Source: Onchocerca lupi (lineage: Eukaryota; Nematoda; Chromadorea; Rhabditida; Onchocercidae). From it: 64,000 nucleotides of DNA. Both the position numbers and the translations under genes were made by a program. Below, one piece after another: positions 14,046 to 27,709 of this stretch (positions within the stretch are counted from its first letter, which is position 1; every line of letters begins with the position of its first letter). The stretch is from the NCBI GenBank assembly GCA_028564675.1, contig JAOVVO010000121.1:90551-154550 (forward strand), read 5' to 3'. Below the pieces are notes generated by a model, which had not been told where the DNA came from, ran no database searches, and saw nothing but the letters and a program-made list of their open reading frames with translations.

Positions 14046-17000
14046 CAAGAAAAAACAGGAAACAACGCAGCGTTGGGGATGGGATGATGCATTTGTGTGA
14101 GGAGTGTGTGGAAAAGGAGAAAAGAAAATAGGAAAGGAACAGGTAGAAAGTATTATGTTCAAGTGAAAATCAACGATGGCTGGATGGGTGGATGAAGTGC
14201 GTAACTAGGAGTGGAAGGCACCGCATCCTTGAACGTCCACGAAATGACCTTGGCGCCCCTCCCCAATCAAGATTATCCAAAACGACCCATCCGGGATGCA
14301 ACTTCGTCCCTTCACCTTCATCCTTCTTCAGTAACAAATAAATACTACAATATCTCCTCCATTCATATCCCATCATCGGATCCCTTTCAGGACAGTTCAT
14401 CGTCCATTCATTTCTACTAACTCGTCGTAAGCAGTATTCGATTTCGCATCTTTCTCATCATCAGTAACGGTCTTCGTCATTATCATCATCATTATATAAA
14501 CAAGTGTACTTACACTTCACAACATTCTCGATTAGTCGTTTCCATCCATTAAAAAAGAAAAAGTGGAAGTGTTTCATGCAGAAGTGCACAGAGTATACCG
14601 ACCGAGACCTTAACTAGCAATAAGTAGAGAAGGGAGGAACCTGTATTTGACACTTCCCGTCATCATTACCTGAACATCACAATAAACTCCTTGCCCTTGT
14701 TTCTTCAATGTCTCCTGACGTGATAATAATGATAAGCCTTGCAATCACCAATATTTTTAACGAAATGAGAACTTTTGGAAAAATGGATTTGGTGGTGCTG
14801 AAGGATTGATAATGCGGGAAACGAAAGTGTTTCAGTGAAATGATGCATCGAAAGTTGGATTAGAGGCTGCAATGTGATTCAGGAATCAGGATGGATCAGA
14901 GTGATCAGTGAAACGATGTGGACTGAAGCTACCACACTGGAAAAAGTTATGCTAGCTTTCGAACTGATGGAAGGGTGGGAGGAATACAATACAATGCAAG
15001 AAGTCACGCGCAGAGAGAGAGCTAATAACAGTTCACACAACACCGATAGAGCGCTTTCAATGGCGGTGTTTGGGAAGGTGGTGATGTGATGATGATCTGT
15101 TCCGGCCAGCGATCCATTCATCCGGACCTCAGAAGCCATCATCGGCTTGTCTCCTTTCTCACTCCTGGCCTTCAGCAACGATAAACAAGGAGGAACCGGT
15201 GGTTGCTCTCCTGACTACTTTCAACTCCTGAAGCTGCAGTTCGCAGTTATCAGACAATCTAACCTAACGACTGATATCAAGATTTCCTATGCAAATCACA
15301 GACATTGTCATCATTTCGATACTCGCATCCACATTACCAGTACTACTGTCCCCATCATGTTGCTATGTTCCATGACGTCACCATTCCTCCTACTCATTAT
15401 AATCATCTTATCAGCTTCATGAGCACTACCTCCCTCATTAATACTATGCAGAACTGCAGTGATTCAAAGCAAAAGATCATTTGTTTTGTGACCTCACAAA
15501 TCTGTTATTTTACAGATTCATCATTATTTCTCCAAAAAATTGCACATTTATCTTCACATGCATCAGTAAAAGAAGGAAACATTGGACAGAACAGATCGGA
15601 ACGAGTAAAGTTAGCAATTACAATTAAATCCGAAAAATTTATGAAATTTTGAAAACTGCAGCTAGCAGGCTTATGAAGCCTATTGTAAAATACATTAATC
15701 AAAGGAGCTTCTTTCTGAATCTTTAAACCTTGCGCTCAAAATCTCTCTTTCATGAAGAGATTCAAAAATTGAATGAAATTTCAGGCAATATCGCGGATAG
15801 GGAAAGGTGGTGTGTGTAGATGTAGAGAATGAATTAACCAGTTACGACGAAATAGATGAAGGAAGAGGAGGAAAAAGGATGGTGATGGTGGCGTAAGAGT
15901 GAAGGTCGGATGACTGTTTTGTACGGGAAAATGCGACGGGTGAACTTGATGATACATTGGGGCAAACGAATCGTCTCGAGCCGACCTAATTTTCCTTATC
16001 AACTTTCTGCTCTGACTACTTTCCCCCGATCAAGAGGCATATGGCTCTAGCGATGAAAATCCGGACGTTCAACATTGCTTTACTTTTTCCCACTCTTCAG
16101 AAACTCGACTCTTCGATTCAGGCTTGAACCCACCACTACCCCTCCCCCTCTCCCATCTCTCTACTTTCCTTTTCTTCCAGAAGTTTTTCTTTTATAGATT
16201 CGGGATAAACCAAGGTCAAGCCACTGCAAGAATTTTATGAATAATGGCTTTAAATTGTAGTTCCAAGTGTGATAAAAAAGATCACTGCTAAGATAGGCAA
16301 ATTGAACTTCAATTTTCATTTTTTAAAAATTTTTGAGGTGAAATCATAGCGCCATCTATAAAATATTCGGGACCTAATCAAGTTTTCCAGGATGTTTATA
16401 GTGCAAAGAACAGAAGATACCTTTAGAAGGCACAGTTCAATTAATCAGGAGTTCTGTTTGACATATATTTCGAAGTCAACAAAAAAACAAAAATTCCCGG
16501 ACTATAATTTGGTATTGCCTCATCCTTAGATATTCGTATAACAAATTCGTATAAAGAATTTAACACAACTCATATTTTCCAATGACAAGGTTGCTATTAC
16601 TTATCGTTTTTGCAAAAAACATTCGAATTCGCAGGAAAATTTGAAAAACGTGATGACTGATGACCTAATGATGATAATTACTGTTAATTTTTTCCCTATA
16701 ACATAGACGATGAACAAAGGTCAACAATGGTATTATTAATGGAAAACTGTATTGCACTTCGCATGATTCCAATGGATGAATAAATGGTATTAGTACAAAT
16801 ACTACAGCCAGAGAAAACAATTAGTACTTCTTACTTTGGAAGGGTCATAAGTGAGAGGTTGAGAAAAGGTATCATAAGAATTACTTCGGATGGTCAGGTA
16901 TGAAGCTATTGAATATTTGATCTCACGGGATGCAGCAGGATCGCAGATGTAGCAAGACTTTCAGTAGAAATTCAATTTTTTTAACGTCAGAAATGATATG

Positions 17001-18347
17001 ATGGATTTTAGATAAACATGCTGTGTACACATACATAATCGACTACATGATTTTTGCAATGGTGCTTTCAGATTAAGAATGAGAAATTATGAGCACCATG
17101 GATGAGAATATCGGAAAGTTTATAGAAGTTAATTGGAATCATGATACCACATTCAGCTATGAGGCAGGGACAAAAGAGACAAGAGATCTATGCTAAAATG
17201 AATGCTCGCACTTCGTGTTCTGATCTCCCAGTAAATGAAATGGATTTCTCGACAACAGAACAATTGTCCGGATGGATCCCGGTTGCACTTCGCAGAAAAC
17301 GGAATTAGTTTGAAGGACAATCATAAAATGTGGGTAGTTTTGATTGCTGCTGCACAGGCGTAACAGCACTCGCTCTTCAGTCCTTAGGTGATGTGTGTTG
17401 TGGTAGTAAACGATAATGATGATTCTAGTAGGCCCCTGTTTCTTCCCCTTCCCGTTCGGTCGGGTCGGTTGGGTTGGGTATCGGTGATCGTCATCCGTCT
17501 CCCCGGAGGCCGACCGTCCGCCCGCACGCCCTCCTACATCTTTCCAAACTTTTCATTTTGCCGAAGGTCACGAGCCTCCACAGAATGATGAATCCTATGG
17601 TAAAACAGAAGAAGGCAGGAGGGACAGTGACAACATTGTTTTGCTGCAGCAGTCATTCGGAACCCAAACACTATGAAACGTTCACTTAATAAATGTTGTA
17701 CAAAAAGCGCATCACTTCTTCCTTACTTTCCTTCCGTGTTCCATTCCTGTTCCTGATTCATACTATTCGTACCGTGCCGTCCGTTTCTACGGCTCATCCT
17801 GTTCCTTCTTCCTATCACACTATTCTGAATTATCAGAAACGAACACTGATTTGGAATTGGTTTTGTCAACTTGAATATTAAATGATGAAATCAGTTCCTC
17901 AATGCTTCTGGATCAAACGAAGGCAGCAGGCCTTAGTAAAATTCAGAGAGTAAGAGATCCAATTTATTATAAAATAGCATTTTGTGAGCAAAATACAGCG
18001 ACATGAAAAAAGAAGAATCCGGAACTCTGTATTCTTGATTACATCGTGGAAAATTGAATTCGAATCAAACAGCTTCCACCTGTTTTCTTCGCAGCAAAAT
18101 GTCGGTGGCAACCATCTTTGGAAGTGCTTTAATTCTAATTATTCCCATCCCAATAGGAAAAGGATCTGAGCAGATGGAGATGGCACATCGTCTCATTTCA
18201 AGATCTTAAAGTTCCTTCCCAATTAAGAATACAATAACAATTTTTTCTTAAATTTTACTTCATCATACTTTGTCAAATTGATCATTTCTAAATCACCTTG
18301 TCACTGCACTTTATAATGATGGAAAAATATTCACGAAAAATAAAAAT

Positions 18348-18386
18348 GATTTTAATTATTCACTAAAATAGTGAATAATTAAAATC
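18348..18386. repeat. Perfect 18-bp stem hairpin
   Basis: An 18-base AT-rich sequence (18348-18365) is followed by a 3-base loop (AAA) and its exact reverse complement (18369-18386). No flanking gene end explains it as a terminator. It could be a remnant of a small inverted-repeat element. Confidence 0.85.
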
Positions 18387-20230
18387 ACATGCCGAAAGCC
18401 TTCAAGCACCCAAGCCGAATTAGTCAAAATGTTCCTTGGAGATTTCTTTCTTAAAATATTATTGCTAATGACAAATAGACAGGAAAAAATTGAAGATATT
18501 ATGATTTCTTTTGCATAATCATTTTATGATCTTCCAAGATTTTTTATGGCGACGATGATGGTGATAATAATGGTGATGATTAATGATGATGACGATTTAT
18601 AAACGATGCATTATTCATACTAATGGTGCTTTCTCCTTTTATCTTCTAATCTTGTCATTTCATCCTATCTTCTCCGACCTCTCTTTTGCATGATTAAATG
18701 ATACCTTAGCCATCCTAGAGTTTAGTCCAAGGATGGAAGAAGTGGATTACCAAAGCTTGTCACTTGAAACAGCTGTGAATCATTGATCACAACAATCTGT
18801 TTGAAATGATTGTTCTAAAGCGTTTTGATCCAAACCATACAAAAACGAATTTCTAAAACTGTTCTGATGTTGAACAGCTGGTGAACATGTGCATGTTTTA
18901 TTGTGCCTTAAATGCTTCTTCCGAAGATTTCTTTGGCACAACGATGCTGATGACGGTTTTTAGAAATAAAATTTTTTAGAATTGAGGAAGCATGCTTACC
19001 ATGTCTTCTTCAATAATTCATTCCTCTGCATGCAAGAAGATATCCAAAAGTTAGTTTTGGGAAATCTCATTGGTGGATAACATCGAAAATTTTGAGCTGT
19101 TGGTGACAGTGGGCAGAGTTTTGAATCCTATCATACCTTGTTTGAATTACTGCAACTTACTACAAGCTTCTGATCCAAAAAAATAGGATAGTTGTATGAA
19201 AAAGAAGCAAATTGTCCATGTTATCAGCCAATTCAATCACTTAGTCAACAAAATTCTTTGGAAAGCCATATGCAAATGAGAGGAATGCCTTTTATTATTC
19301 GTGAATGCCAGTGTGTATGGATCAATCTACTTGCAATACATATCTTCCAACAAATACTTCTGTCTATGAAACGGGGATTAATGCTCTTCGGCTAACTGTT
19401 GTAGTTGGTACTCCTTTTATTAACTGTCAGTGTTTGGGAACTATTTCTTCCGACTGATAACGCTTCTTAGCACACAAATTCGAAGAAAGACTAAAGAATT
19501 CCGGATTACTGGTCAATTAATTCGCATTGTCTGCAGACCAGTTTTTCGGTACTGTCTTCCACACCCCGTAACGGTAATAATTTGATTTCCTGTGCATGCT
19601 TCGGAAATAAGATGGTATGATGAACTTCCGGTGCCACGTATCATCGACAGCGCTGGCGCCAGATGGTGTTAGTTGGATAGCCGAACAATGTGCTTTCTAC
19701 GCTTGTTTATGCGGAAGATTTTTGTCGATAAGCAAATATTTATGACAATAGGCTATGAAATATCTGTAGTTTTAACATTAATTCTGAAAGTCGTGTGGAG
19801 TATCCAGTTCATGATTTTTTAAACAGAAATTCACGAAATACGTACGGTGAAAAAGATAGACAGTGTCGCATCAGCCCTCGTTCATTTCCACCTTTCGCAG
19901 TTCCCCAGTATGCTAATTTGGATCGGAGTGTATTTTTTCGCAGTTTCTTTGGAATTGACAAGATTTTTCAAGATTGAATTAGTAACTTTTCCAGATTGTT
20001 TGAACACAAATACTCTGCAGACTTCAATGGTTCACTTCATAGAAAAGATTGTTTTTCCGCTAAATGAGCAATAATTTTTGTCTTTCAAATGGTAAAATAT
20101 TTTATTCGAATGGATGTAATTTTACTGTGAAAGTATTGGTGTGCAAGTAAACGTGCGGGGCAATGAAAGCACAATTTAAACAGGACAGCACAAACTTTTC
20201 ATTCAAGTTCATCGGAATTTTCACTTTTAT

Positions 20231-20243
20231 TGAGTGTGTATGT

Positions 20244-20297
<54 letters not shown>

Positions 20298-20300
20298 TTA
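20231..20300. repeat. TG dinucleotide microsatellite
   Basis: A (TG)n run, interrupted by TATG units at both ends. The long reading frame through it is a by-product of the repeat. Confidence 0.9.
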
Positions 20301-20720
20301 TATATATATCCATTTATGTGCGTGTATATGATGAATGAGTGGGTACATAACTATATTCACCATCGAAAACTTCTATTTCCTGATAGAAAGATGTATACGG
20401 TGGTAGTAATGGCTTCTATTCCAGGGTGAAAAGAAGGTGGCCGTGGCCGTGGCCGCCATTCAGGGTGGAGGTTGCGCAAGGATAATGCCATGAAAACTGG
20501 AACAGGGGGCGAGAATTAAATGGATTCTGCTCTCGCCCTTCTCCGGGTGCACTCATCTTCCTTCCTTTCTATTTTGCCTTTATCGGGGTGATTGGTTTGG
20601 CCTTGAAGATCAACTAGTGAATCGAGAATGATTGTAAATTGGAAGGGTTCGGAACTGTGGTAAGAGACTGGAAGAGAAGAAAAGAAAAAAGAAGAGTAAG
20701 ATCAGCCCGGCCGAACTCAC

Positions 20721-20762
20721 CATCTCATCGTCACCGATCAACGCCCCGACATATTTAGTCAT
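20721..20762 (-). CDS. Candidate first coding exon, possibly of the zinc-finger gene
   Basis: On the minus strand an ATG at 20762 opens a 14-codon frame (MTKYVGALIGDDEM) that ends exactly at a strong GTGAGT donor in phase 0. The zinc-finger exon at 8954 also begins in phase 0 with no upstream stop to cross, so the two could join, with an intron of about 11.8 kb. The same frame is open upstream to an ATG at 20825, so the peptide could be 35 residues. This local segment is GC-richer than its surroundings. The link to the zinc-finger gene is inference only; another target exon or a chance frame remains possible. Confidence 0.35.
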
Positions 20763-23073
20763 TTTCCGCAAAATGAAAAGGTTCATAACCCCGGAGAAAC
20801 AACGCTCTGCCTTCTCTTCTTGCAATCTTCAAAACTGGCCTTACTCTGCATGCAAACAACGCATCACTCATTGATCATATAATAAACTGCAAATATTTCT
20901 ACCGAAAATTTAAGTCTTCAAACTTGAACCAAGTTCATTAATTACAAGAAATCAAATTTTTATTATAGTCGTACTTTCAATTGCTATTTAATCTTCTAAT
21001 CAATCGTATTATCGCCAATAAATCACTTAATGTTTTTCATTTCAGGTCAGCTCGCTCATTTTCCCTCCTTTCTGAATGGATATAGATAAATGTTATTTAC
21101 AGAATCAGTTGAAATATCCGACGTGTTTGCTAGTATCCTACGAGAAGATTGTCTGCACTAAATAATCTGAACTACTTCGAGAAATGATTGGTGCATTCAT
21201 GTGCCATAGTCCATGACTGGACAAATTTCTACTTTTCCAACTACTTTCAAATTTACTAGTGTTAAAATGAATCCATGAAAAGTAAAAATATTTTGTGCAA
21301 AAGCATTGAAGAGATCTGAAGGTTGAGGTAGTACCGTACTCTCAATCATTTTGGACGCATTTTGTCCACGAAATGGTCATAAGTGATAGCACTTACACTT
21401 GGAAAGAGGTCAAGATGACCATACAGAACTTTCTCCAAAATTTCTCTCCACCTTCACTTTCCGAAAATCTTGAACATTGATAAGCAAATGAGATATTCGT
21501 GCAATTAAAAGGCCGTTGAACTACTGCAACAGTCACTGTTCACAGAAATTTTTTGTTTAACCAGTTTGTAAATGTTTCAACAGTATTGATTTCAATATAT
21601 GATTTAATGTTTGTCGCTAATTATTTCATTTAGTCTGCTACAGCCAAATGAAAATAATGAAATTTGAATAAAGTATGGCAACATGAAATATCGATTCATG
21701 AAATTCCTAAAATCAAGCTTTCTGAAACTTCTGTGGAGTAGGATGTTTATGAAAGTAATTGTGTGCATTTGGCGAAAAGTAGGCATGTGGATTCTGAAAT
21801 TTGCTCAAAATTTGTAGTCTCCAACAATCATATTCTAAGAAAATTTCCGGAAGTTTTTGTTACCTTCGTGGATTCTCTTATTATGATTTTCTGATATAGA
21901 AGCAATCGTCCCAGCGTCCGTTTTGAAATCCGGAATTTGAACTTTCTCGCTTAATATTACTTAAGAGTTATAAGATTTTTAATTCAAAATCAGTTAAGAA
22001 CTTGCAACATTTTTTCTGAAGTGTTTTATTTTCTGGAATAAAGAAATCAGTATATCATAAATCAAAAATATCGTATTGTAGTGACAAAAAATTATTCATT
22101 CCATCTCCGAGGATTGAGAAAAGTTAGAATTTTCAAGCAAAAATAAAGTACCTTCAGTGATTCAGTCACGGTTATAGCTGGACTGGGAGAAATTTATTTC
22201 AAAAGGGCAAGAAAATAACTTTTAAAATATAAAAATTGCTATGCTTTAATCATTAAAAATGAAATTACAAGTTTTACAACCGAGATTCGTGAAAGTCAAG
22301 CCTTATGTAAAGTTTACAATTTCTGTGTCGTGAAGGGTAAGAAATGAATTTTGACGTAAATCACCACATAAACTTATTTGACGTAAACATTGATGCTATT
22401 ATATAATTCCAAGAGAAATGTTGACAAAAATATTTGCAAAGAGTAGAGTAATGTTTCGTTTCTGATTGCTCTTCAATGATAAATTACAGTGTTGGAGAAA
22501 TTCAATGAAGAAATTTGTGCAAAATTTGGGATTGTTGCTGCAACTCACTGGAAATTAAGCACAACGCGATTTCATAAAACAACAGATCTGTTAATTAGTT
22601 ACGAATTAGCTGCAGTTTTCTATAAAAGTGCTAATTAAAAAACATTTTCCAGATATGCATCGAAAAAGTGGGAACTTTCTACTCCCGTGGTTACAGGAAT
22701 ATCATTTCAAGTAAAACAATTCAGCAGTATAAAGAACCCGAGAGAGAGAGAAATGAATTGTACGAAGGATTGCTATAAGTTCCTTCAGTGTCGCGAATTT
22801 CGATATCGCGAAACTCCAACATTCTCATTCAAATTGTAAAACCAAATTTCTAATTATAACTAATGTTTATAATAATGAATCACTCAACTAATTGTACATT
22901 CCTTTAGATTTATTTCCCATTTTTTTGCTTTTATCCATGTTCACATCTGTGTATTTCTATCACACCGTAATTCCCTTTGTTATCAATCGCTAACCGTGCT
23001 AAATTTGCATTTTTGTTCATATTCACTGAGAGAGTATTTTTTAACAAAATAAATTCCTACAATTCGGTTGTCC

Positions 23074-23166
23074 GTTCAACTCAACTCAGCTTAACTGTTA
23101 TTCTGTTCAACTCAATCCAGCTTAACTGTTACTCAGTTCAATTCAACTCATCTTAATTGTTACTCG
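23074..23166. repeat. 31-bp tandem repeat, three units plus degenerate tail
   Basis: Three consecutive 31-base units start at 23074, 23105 and 23136, each of the form GTTCAACTCAACTCAGCTTA followed by ACTGTTA and a short variable end. Decayed CAACTCA-like copies continue to about 23205. Confidence 0.85.
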
Positions 23167-26100
23167 AATTCAACCTAACTCAGTCCAACTCAACACACCT
23201 CAATCAATTCCCCGCAAGCAACGCAAAAGGCAAAAACCTGGGTCGAAATAATGGTTGTATTTGGTTATCAATAGACATCACCTTCAACGAATCAACAAAA
23301 TTCACGACATTCAGAACCTACAGGACCATTATTCAGAACAATAAGCAACGATAGTATAAATCTCTACACGTAGTTGATTTAGCAAATCGAATTTGTTTTC
23401 AACTGCTTCCATTAGTAAAAAAGATTTTTTTAATCACTTCGTTCCATTATCAACTTTTCATCTCTTAACCACTATGTTATGCAGTGTTGCTACAATTATA
23501 CGAATTATTTACAGCAATTTTTAACAACTTGTGACACATCATTTAACAAAATCTTACTCATTTCTGGAATTATTTTAGCCGCCTAATTAAGGGCGACTTT
23601 GTTAAATCCTATCATCTTTGAAAGTTCAGGACGATTCAGGACAATCTTGTCAAATTCGATTATCTTCGAAAGCGTTTAGCTTATTCCGTAAGTGAATGCT
23701 TAACAGTAAAGCAGTCCTGAATTTTAAATTGTATGTTACAGTGAACGATCGAAGGCTTAGATTTTAAGTGTCAAGAAATAAGATGCTTATTTCTGATTAT
23801 TCATGTTATTTGTATTTCCTTTAATTATCAGTAAATCATTCATAGTTATTGCAAAAAAAAAGTTTTTCTGTAACAGGAATTTTTAATAACATTGGAGTTA
23901 TTAGAAACTTTTAAAAGCAGAAAGCTCATGCAAATTATAAGGACCGACGTTTTCGAAATCTAACAAAACAAAGTTTAAATATGAAAAAAATACTAATTTT
24001 AACTAGAAATATCAAATTTGAATAATTAAAAGTTTTCTAAAAGTTTGGTTTTTTTTTTTCAATATAATAAGCAATTTTAAGTTTCTTTGCTTTTAAAGAC
24101 CATCCTCTTCATAAACCAAATGACTTCTTCCGTAACATTATGCTTATTGAAGCTGCATATTCATCTTTTTTGAAATGGTTTCACTTCACTTTTTTTTGCC
24201 ATTTTCACGATCGCAATGATATGGTAAATTGACATCAATTTAATTTTCCTATGCTTTTTTGTTGCTGATGCTACTACCTTAGTAGTTGTCCGAGCTGCTA
24301 GGGGTGGTGGTGATAACTGCTGTAATAGACGGGATTAAAATAATCATTTTTAGTAATAAAATCATTCCTATAAGTTTGATTCATTTTTCTAAAAACAAGA
24401 ACATAATCATAAAAGTTGGGTATTCAATACAGAAGATATTATTTAATGGAAGTATTTCTAATGAATTTGAGATGCTTTTGTTAAAAGTGCTGTTACGTTT
24501 GCATGAACTTTGACATTATGCAATTAAAATGGTATTCACTTATGCTGATAAATTGAAAGTTTCTGATTCGAGCGGTCTATCCATTTGTCTATCACTCAGT
24601 AAAGAATTTTATTTTCTTCATAACCAGAATGAACTTCTAGAACTTCCAAAGACTACTTAGTTTGTATTCCTGTATTTGGATTTCTACATAAATTCTGAAC
24701 CATCGTCAATTTCGAAATGTTCGAAATTCCTCAGATATTGTCCGAGCTTTTAAAAACGTGAAAATATCTAACATGCTTTCACTTTAGAATTTAATAGTTT
24801 GCAATCATCCATGAGAAGTAACACAGGCTCTGTTTTCATCTCGATAACCGTTCGAAATTATAACAAAACTAATCTGGTCCTCACATGATACATGAGAGCA
24901 AAAACTAGAATTTCTGTAGAAGTATCTGAAAATCCTAAAAATAAAACTCTGGTCTGTTGATTTCAAAAAAATTGACCTAGTTTTTGCTTCATGAATTCAG
25001 TATTTAATTCAAACAAACTGCATTTTTTACTCGATATCGTTTACTTGTGAGATATTTGTTGAAAGACCAGAATTATTTTGTCATACATTGCAGAGAACAA
25101 GATTTTAAGAATAGTTGCTGATATTGTTATTCTCAACCAGCATCTGCTTTTACTTAATAAACTGTCACTTTTCACTGTTATCCAACCTCTGATTTTCGTC
25201 ACATGCATGAAGATCAAAGGCTGAAATACAAATATACACTCAAGAACAATTTCTACTTGTTAACTACATGATAAATGCAAGTCTTTTTCAAATTTTAACA
25301 TGGAAAATTAAATTTAAGAATCATTTGGACCGCGAAATAATAGCATAATTATTAAAAATAGCGTCACTGGCGAAAAAACAATTAGAAAAAATAAATGAAC
25401 TTTGGAGTTAATTGAAGCCGGTCAACTTTTCTTCATGAACTATTACTGATATGGGATTAAACATTATTTAGTCGATCATACATGATAACATCAAAATTCC
25501 ACTATGCAAATCCTTCTCAGATTCATGATACATATGGTATTCCCATTTATTTGCTTGTGTGTTCTTGCTGTCAGAGTAAACGTTCGACAATTTTCTGGAA
25601 TTGAATTTTAAAGGGCTAGTGAATTGTTCTAAATGGTTGCATAACTCTGCGCAAATTTAGTCAACTTTTAAATTGACACTAATATTATCCTAAAAAAAAA
25701 CACTTATATGTAAAATTAGAAATAATGTCATAATTATCGCACTTTTTTCAGCCTGAAAAACTTTAGCAGTACTTCAGCAATACAACAAGATTCTTAAATT
25801 TACCAATACACTAACATTTTTTTTGACATTTCGTTCTGATTTGATCTAATCTCTATACGACTGACGGATTCATGATCAAAGACATTTCGAAAAGACATGG
25901 GATAACAAACTTTCCTTTCTGAATTTTTTTAAGACGATAAAATCAACTAATTAGAAGTATAGGCGATGAAATAGGGGAAACACATAACTTGTCGCTTGAA
26001 AAAAGCTGCAGCTCCCGATGATTATAGTTCGAAAAATCCAATTTTAGTTTTTGTAAATTAGGATTTGAAAGTGAGTTTTTTGTTTGTTTTGTGTAAGTAA

Positions 26101-27600
26101 CAACTAATTCCATTTCAGACATAAAAGAGACGAAAAAAGAACAGAAATGAAGATCATCTTTTGGGAATAAAATGAAAGTGTATGTTTGATTAGCCATATA
26201 GTGCCTATCTGCTGCCCACTGCTCAGTTTCGTCAAAAAGGGAAGACAGAAACTTGTTCAAACTTGTGAGATTTTTTAATTGAGTTATTGTTCCAAGTCGA
26301 TTTCAAGCTGGCTTCAGGAAAACGAAGTAGATTTGAAGCTTATGATAGATAAAAGGTGAGTCCATCTTAGAAAGAATTGCCAGTGCGATGATTACTTCAC
26401 AAAAGTGTTTTGACGGCAGCAATTTCATTGGGTCAACAAAAAATATTTGATTTGCTTTATTCTTTCGACCTATTGGGAAGCTTATTCCTTATTCATGAGT
26501 TCAGTTTTAAATGAAGCAATAGGCTTCAATACTTTCACAAATTATTTGATGTCAACAGATCTTTTTCTCCAACTATAAGTTGCATAAAACTGCTGATGTC
26601 CTCATTCAAATGTTATAATGATTTTCTACGTTGGAACATATATAATGATTCAATAGTAGAATGAATAGAATGGATTTTTTTCTGTGTTGATAATGTATAA
26701 TTTCCATTTTGTAAGGGACATTGTGATGACTGCCGAATTGGAAATAACTAAGATTAGAGAGATCAATCAAGCTTTTAAATTGGAGCAAAAAATTTTTAGA
26801 AAATTATATCCAAAAAATTTTTGCGCTTCTTTCTGTAGTCGGTGGAGGAGAGCAAATGCGAACCAATGACGAGATTTTTAGCGACAAATGTCAAGATCTC
26901 TTCGTTTCAAACAAATTCGAAAAAGTTTTACCAATTTTGGATTTTCGATCTCATTTTTTCTGCCCTCTTATTTTTTTCATTGTTGGTTCCTTTATTTAAA
27001 ATTTTATCAAATTTTAAGGGATTCTTTTATCTCAAAGCATTTTTTCCTGACAATCGTCAAATCTTGAAAAAAGAATTCTTGAAGGCTTTTGGCCGTTTCT
27101 GGATTCCGTTAGCACCGAATTTTTCCTCAAATGACCAGATTTTAGTCTTTCATTTGATTTCTTTATTATCCATAAATTAGGCGAACTGTTGATAAGCGAA
27201 AATTATCCCCAGTAATATCTCCAAGAAATTCAGCTTAAATTTAAATTAAACCCTTAAAGTGATGCAGTGTTCGTATTAATGCGTAGTTTAAGAGAAACCT
27301 TCGAAACAAACCAAAAACAGTAAATTTAAATAACAAATAGTGGAATCGTCTGATGCTTATTGTAATAGGAAATGAAAAGTGGAAGGGATAAATTAAATAT
27401 GCAATAGTGTCATTTCTTTAGCCATAACGGTAAAAAATTTTAATCTTTTATTAAAAATTTTTTGTTGAAATCTTTAAAAAATTTTGATTTCTTCTAATCT
27501 TTTTCTTTCTTTTTTTTTGCATAAATAGTTGTAAAATATTGTCAATATATCGTCATGGACGGGAAAACGGCGTGACATTTACGAATGCGCTTTATAATCA

Positions 27601-27709
27601 AATATATAATATGTTAATTAATCTATAGCCAATTAGAAGATTTGTCTGCCTACTAATATATAATGTGTTAATTAATCTATAGTCCAATTAGTAGAGAGAC
27701 AAATCTTCT
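27601..27709. repeat. Small AT-rich direct and inverted repeat element
   Basis: A 36-37 base AT-rich segment occurs twice (27601-27636 and 27655-27691), differing at a few bases. The second copy sits inside an inverted repeat: AGAAGATTTGTCT at 27635-27647 pairs with 27697-27709, and CTACTAAT at 27650-27657 pairs with 27687-27694. The form suggests a nested insertion or duplication of a small foldback element. Confidence 0.75.

Larger units (their letters stand above)
14046..20720. other. Gene-poor region with GC-richer islands
   Basis: No supported exon chain. GC-richer patches stand out from the AT-rich background near 14200-14300, 17395-17560 and 20420-20560. The last contains a short GGCCGT tandem (about 20436-20455). 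ATG/GAT trinucleotide-like runs occur near 14448-14500 and 18548-18596. These islands could be promoter or enhancer DNA belonging to the minus-strand zinc-finger gene if its first exon lies near 20.75 kb. Confidence 0.35.

Noticed and set aside
20163..20429. Frame rich in Cys-Val through a microsatellite
   Set aside because: Produced by the TG repeat.
26842..27180. Hydrophobic frame of 112 codons
   Set aside because: Phe/Leu/Ile/Lys-rich as expected from AT-rich DNA, with no domain, signal or splice context.
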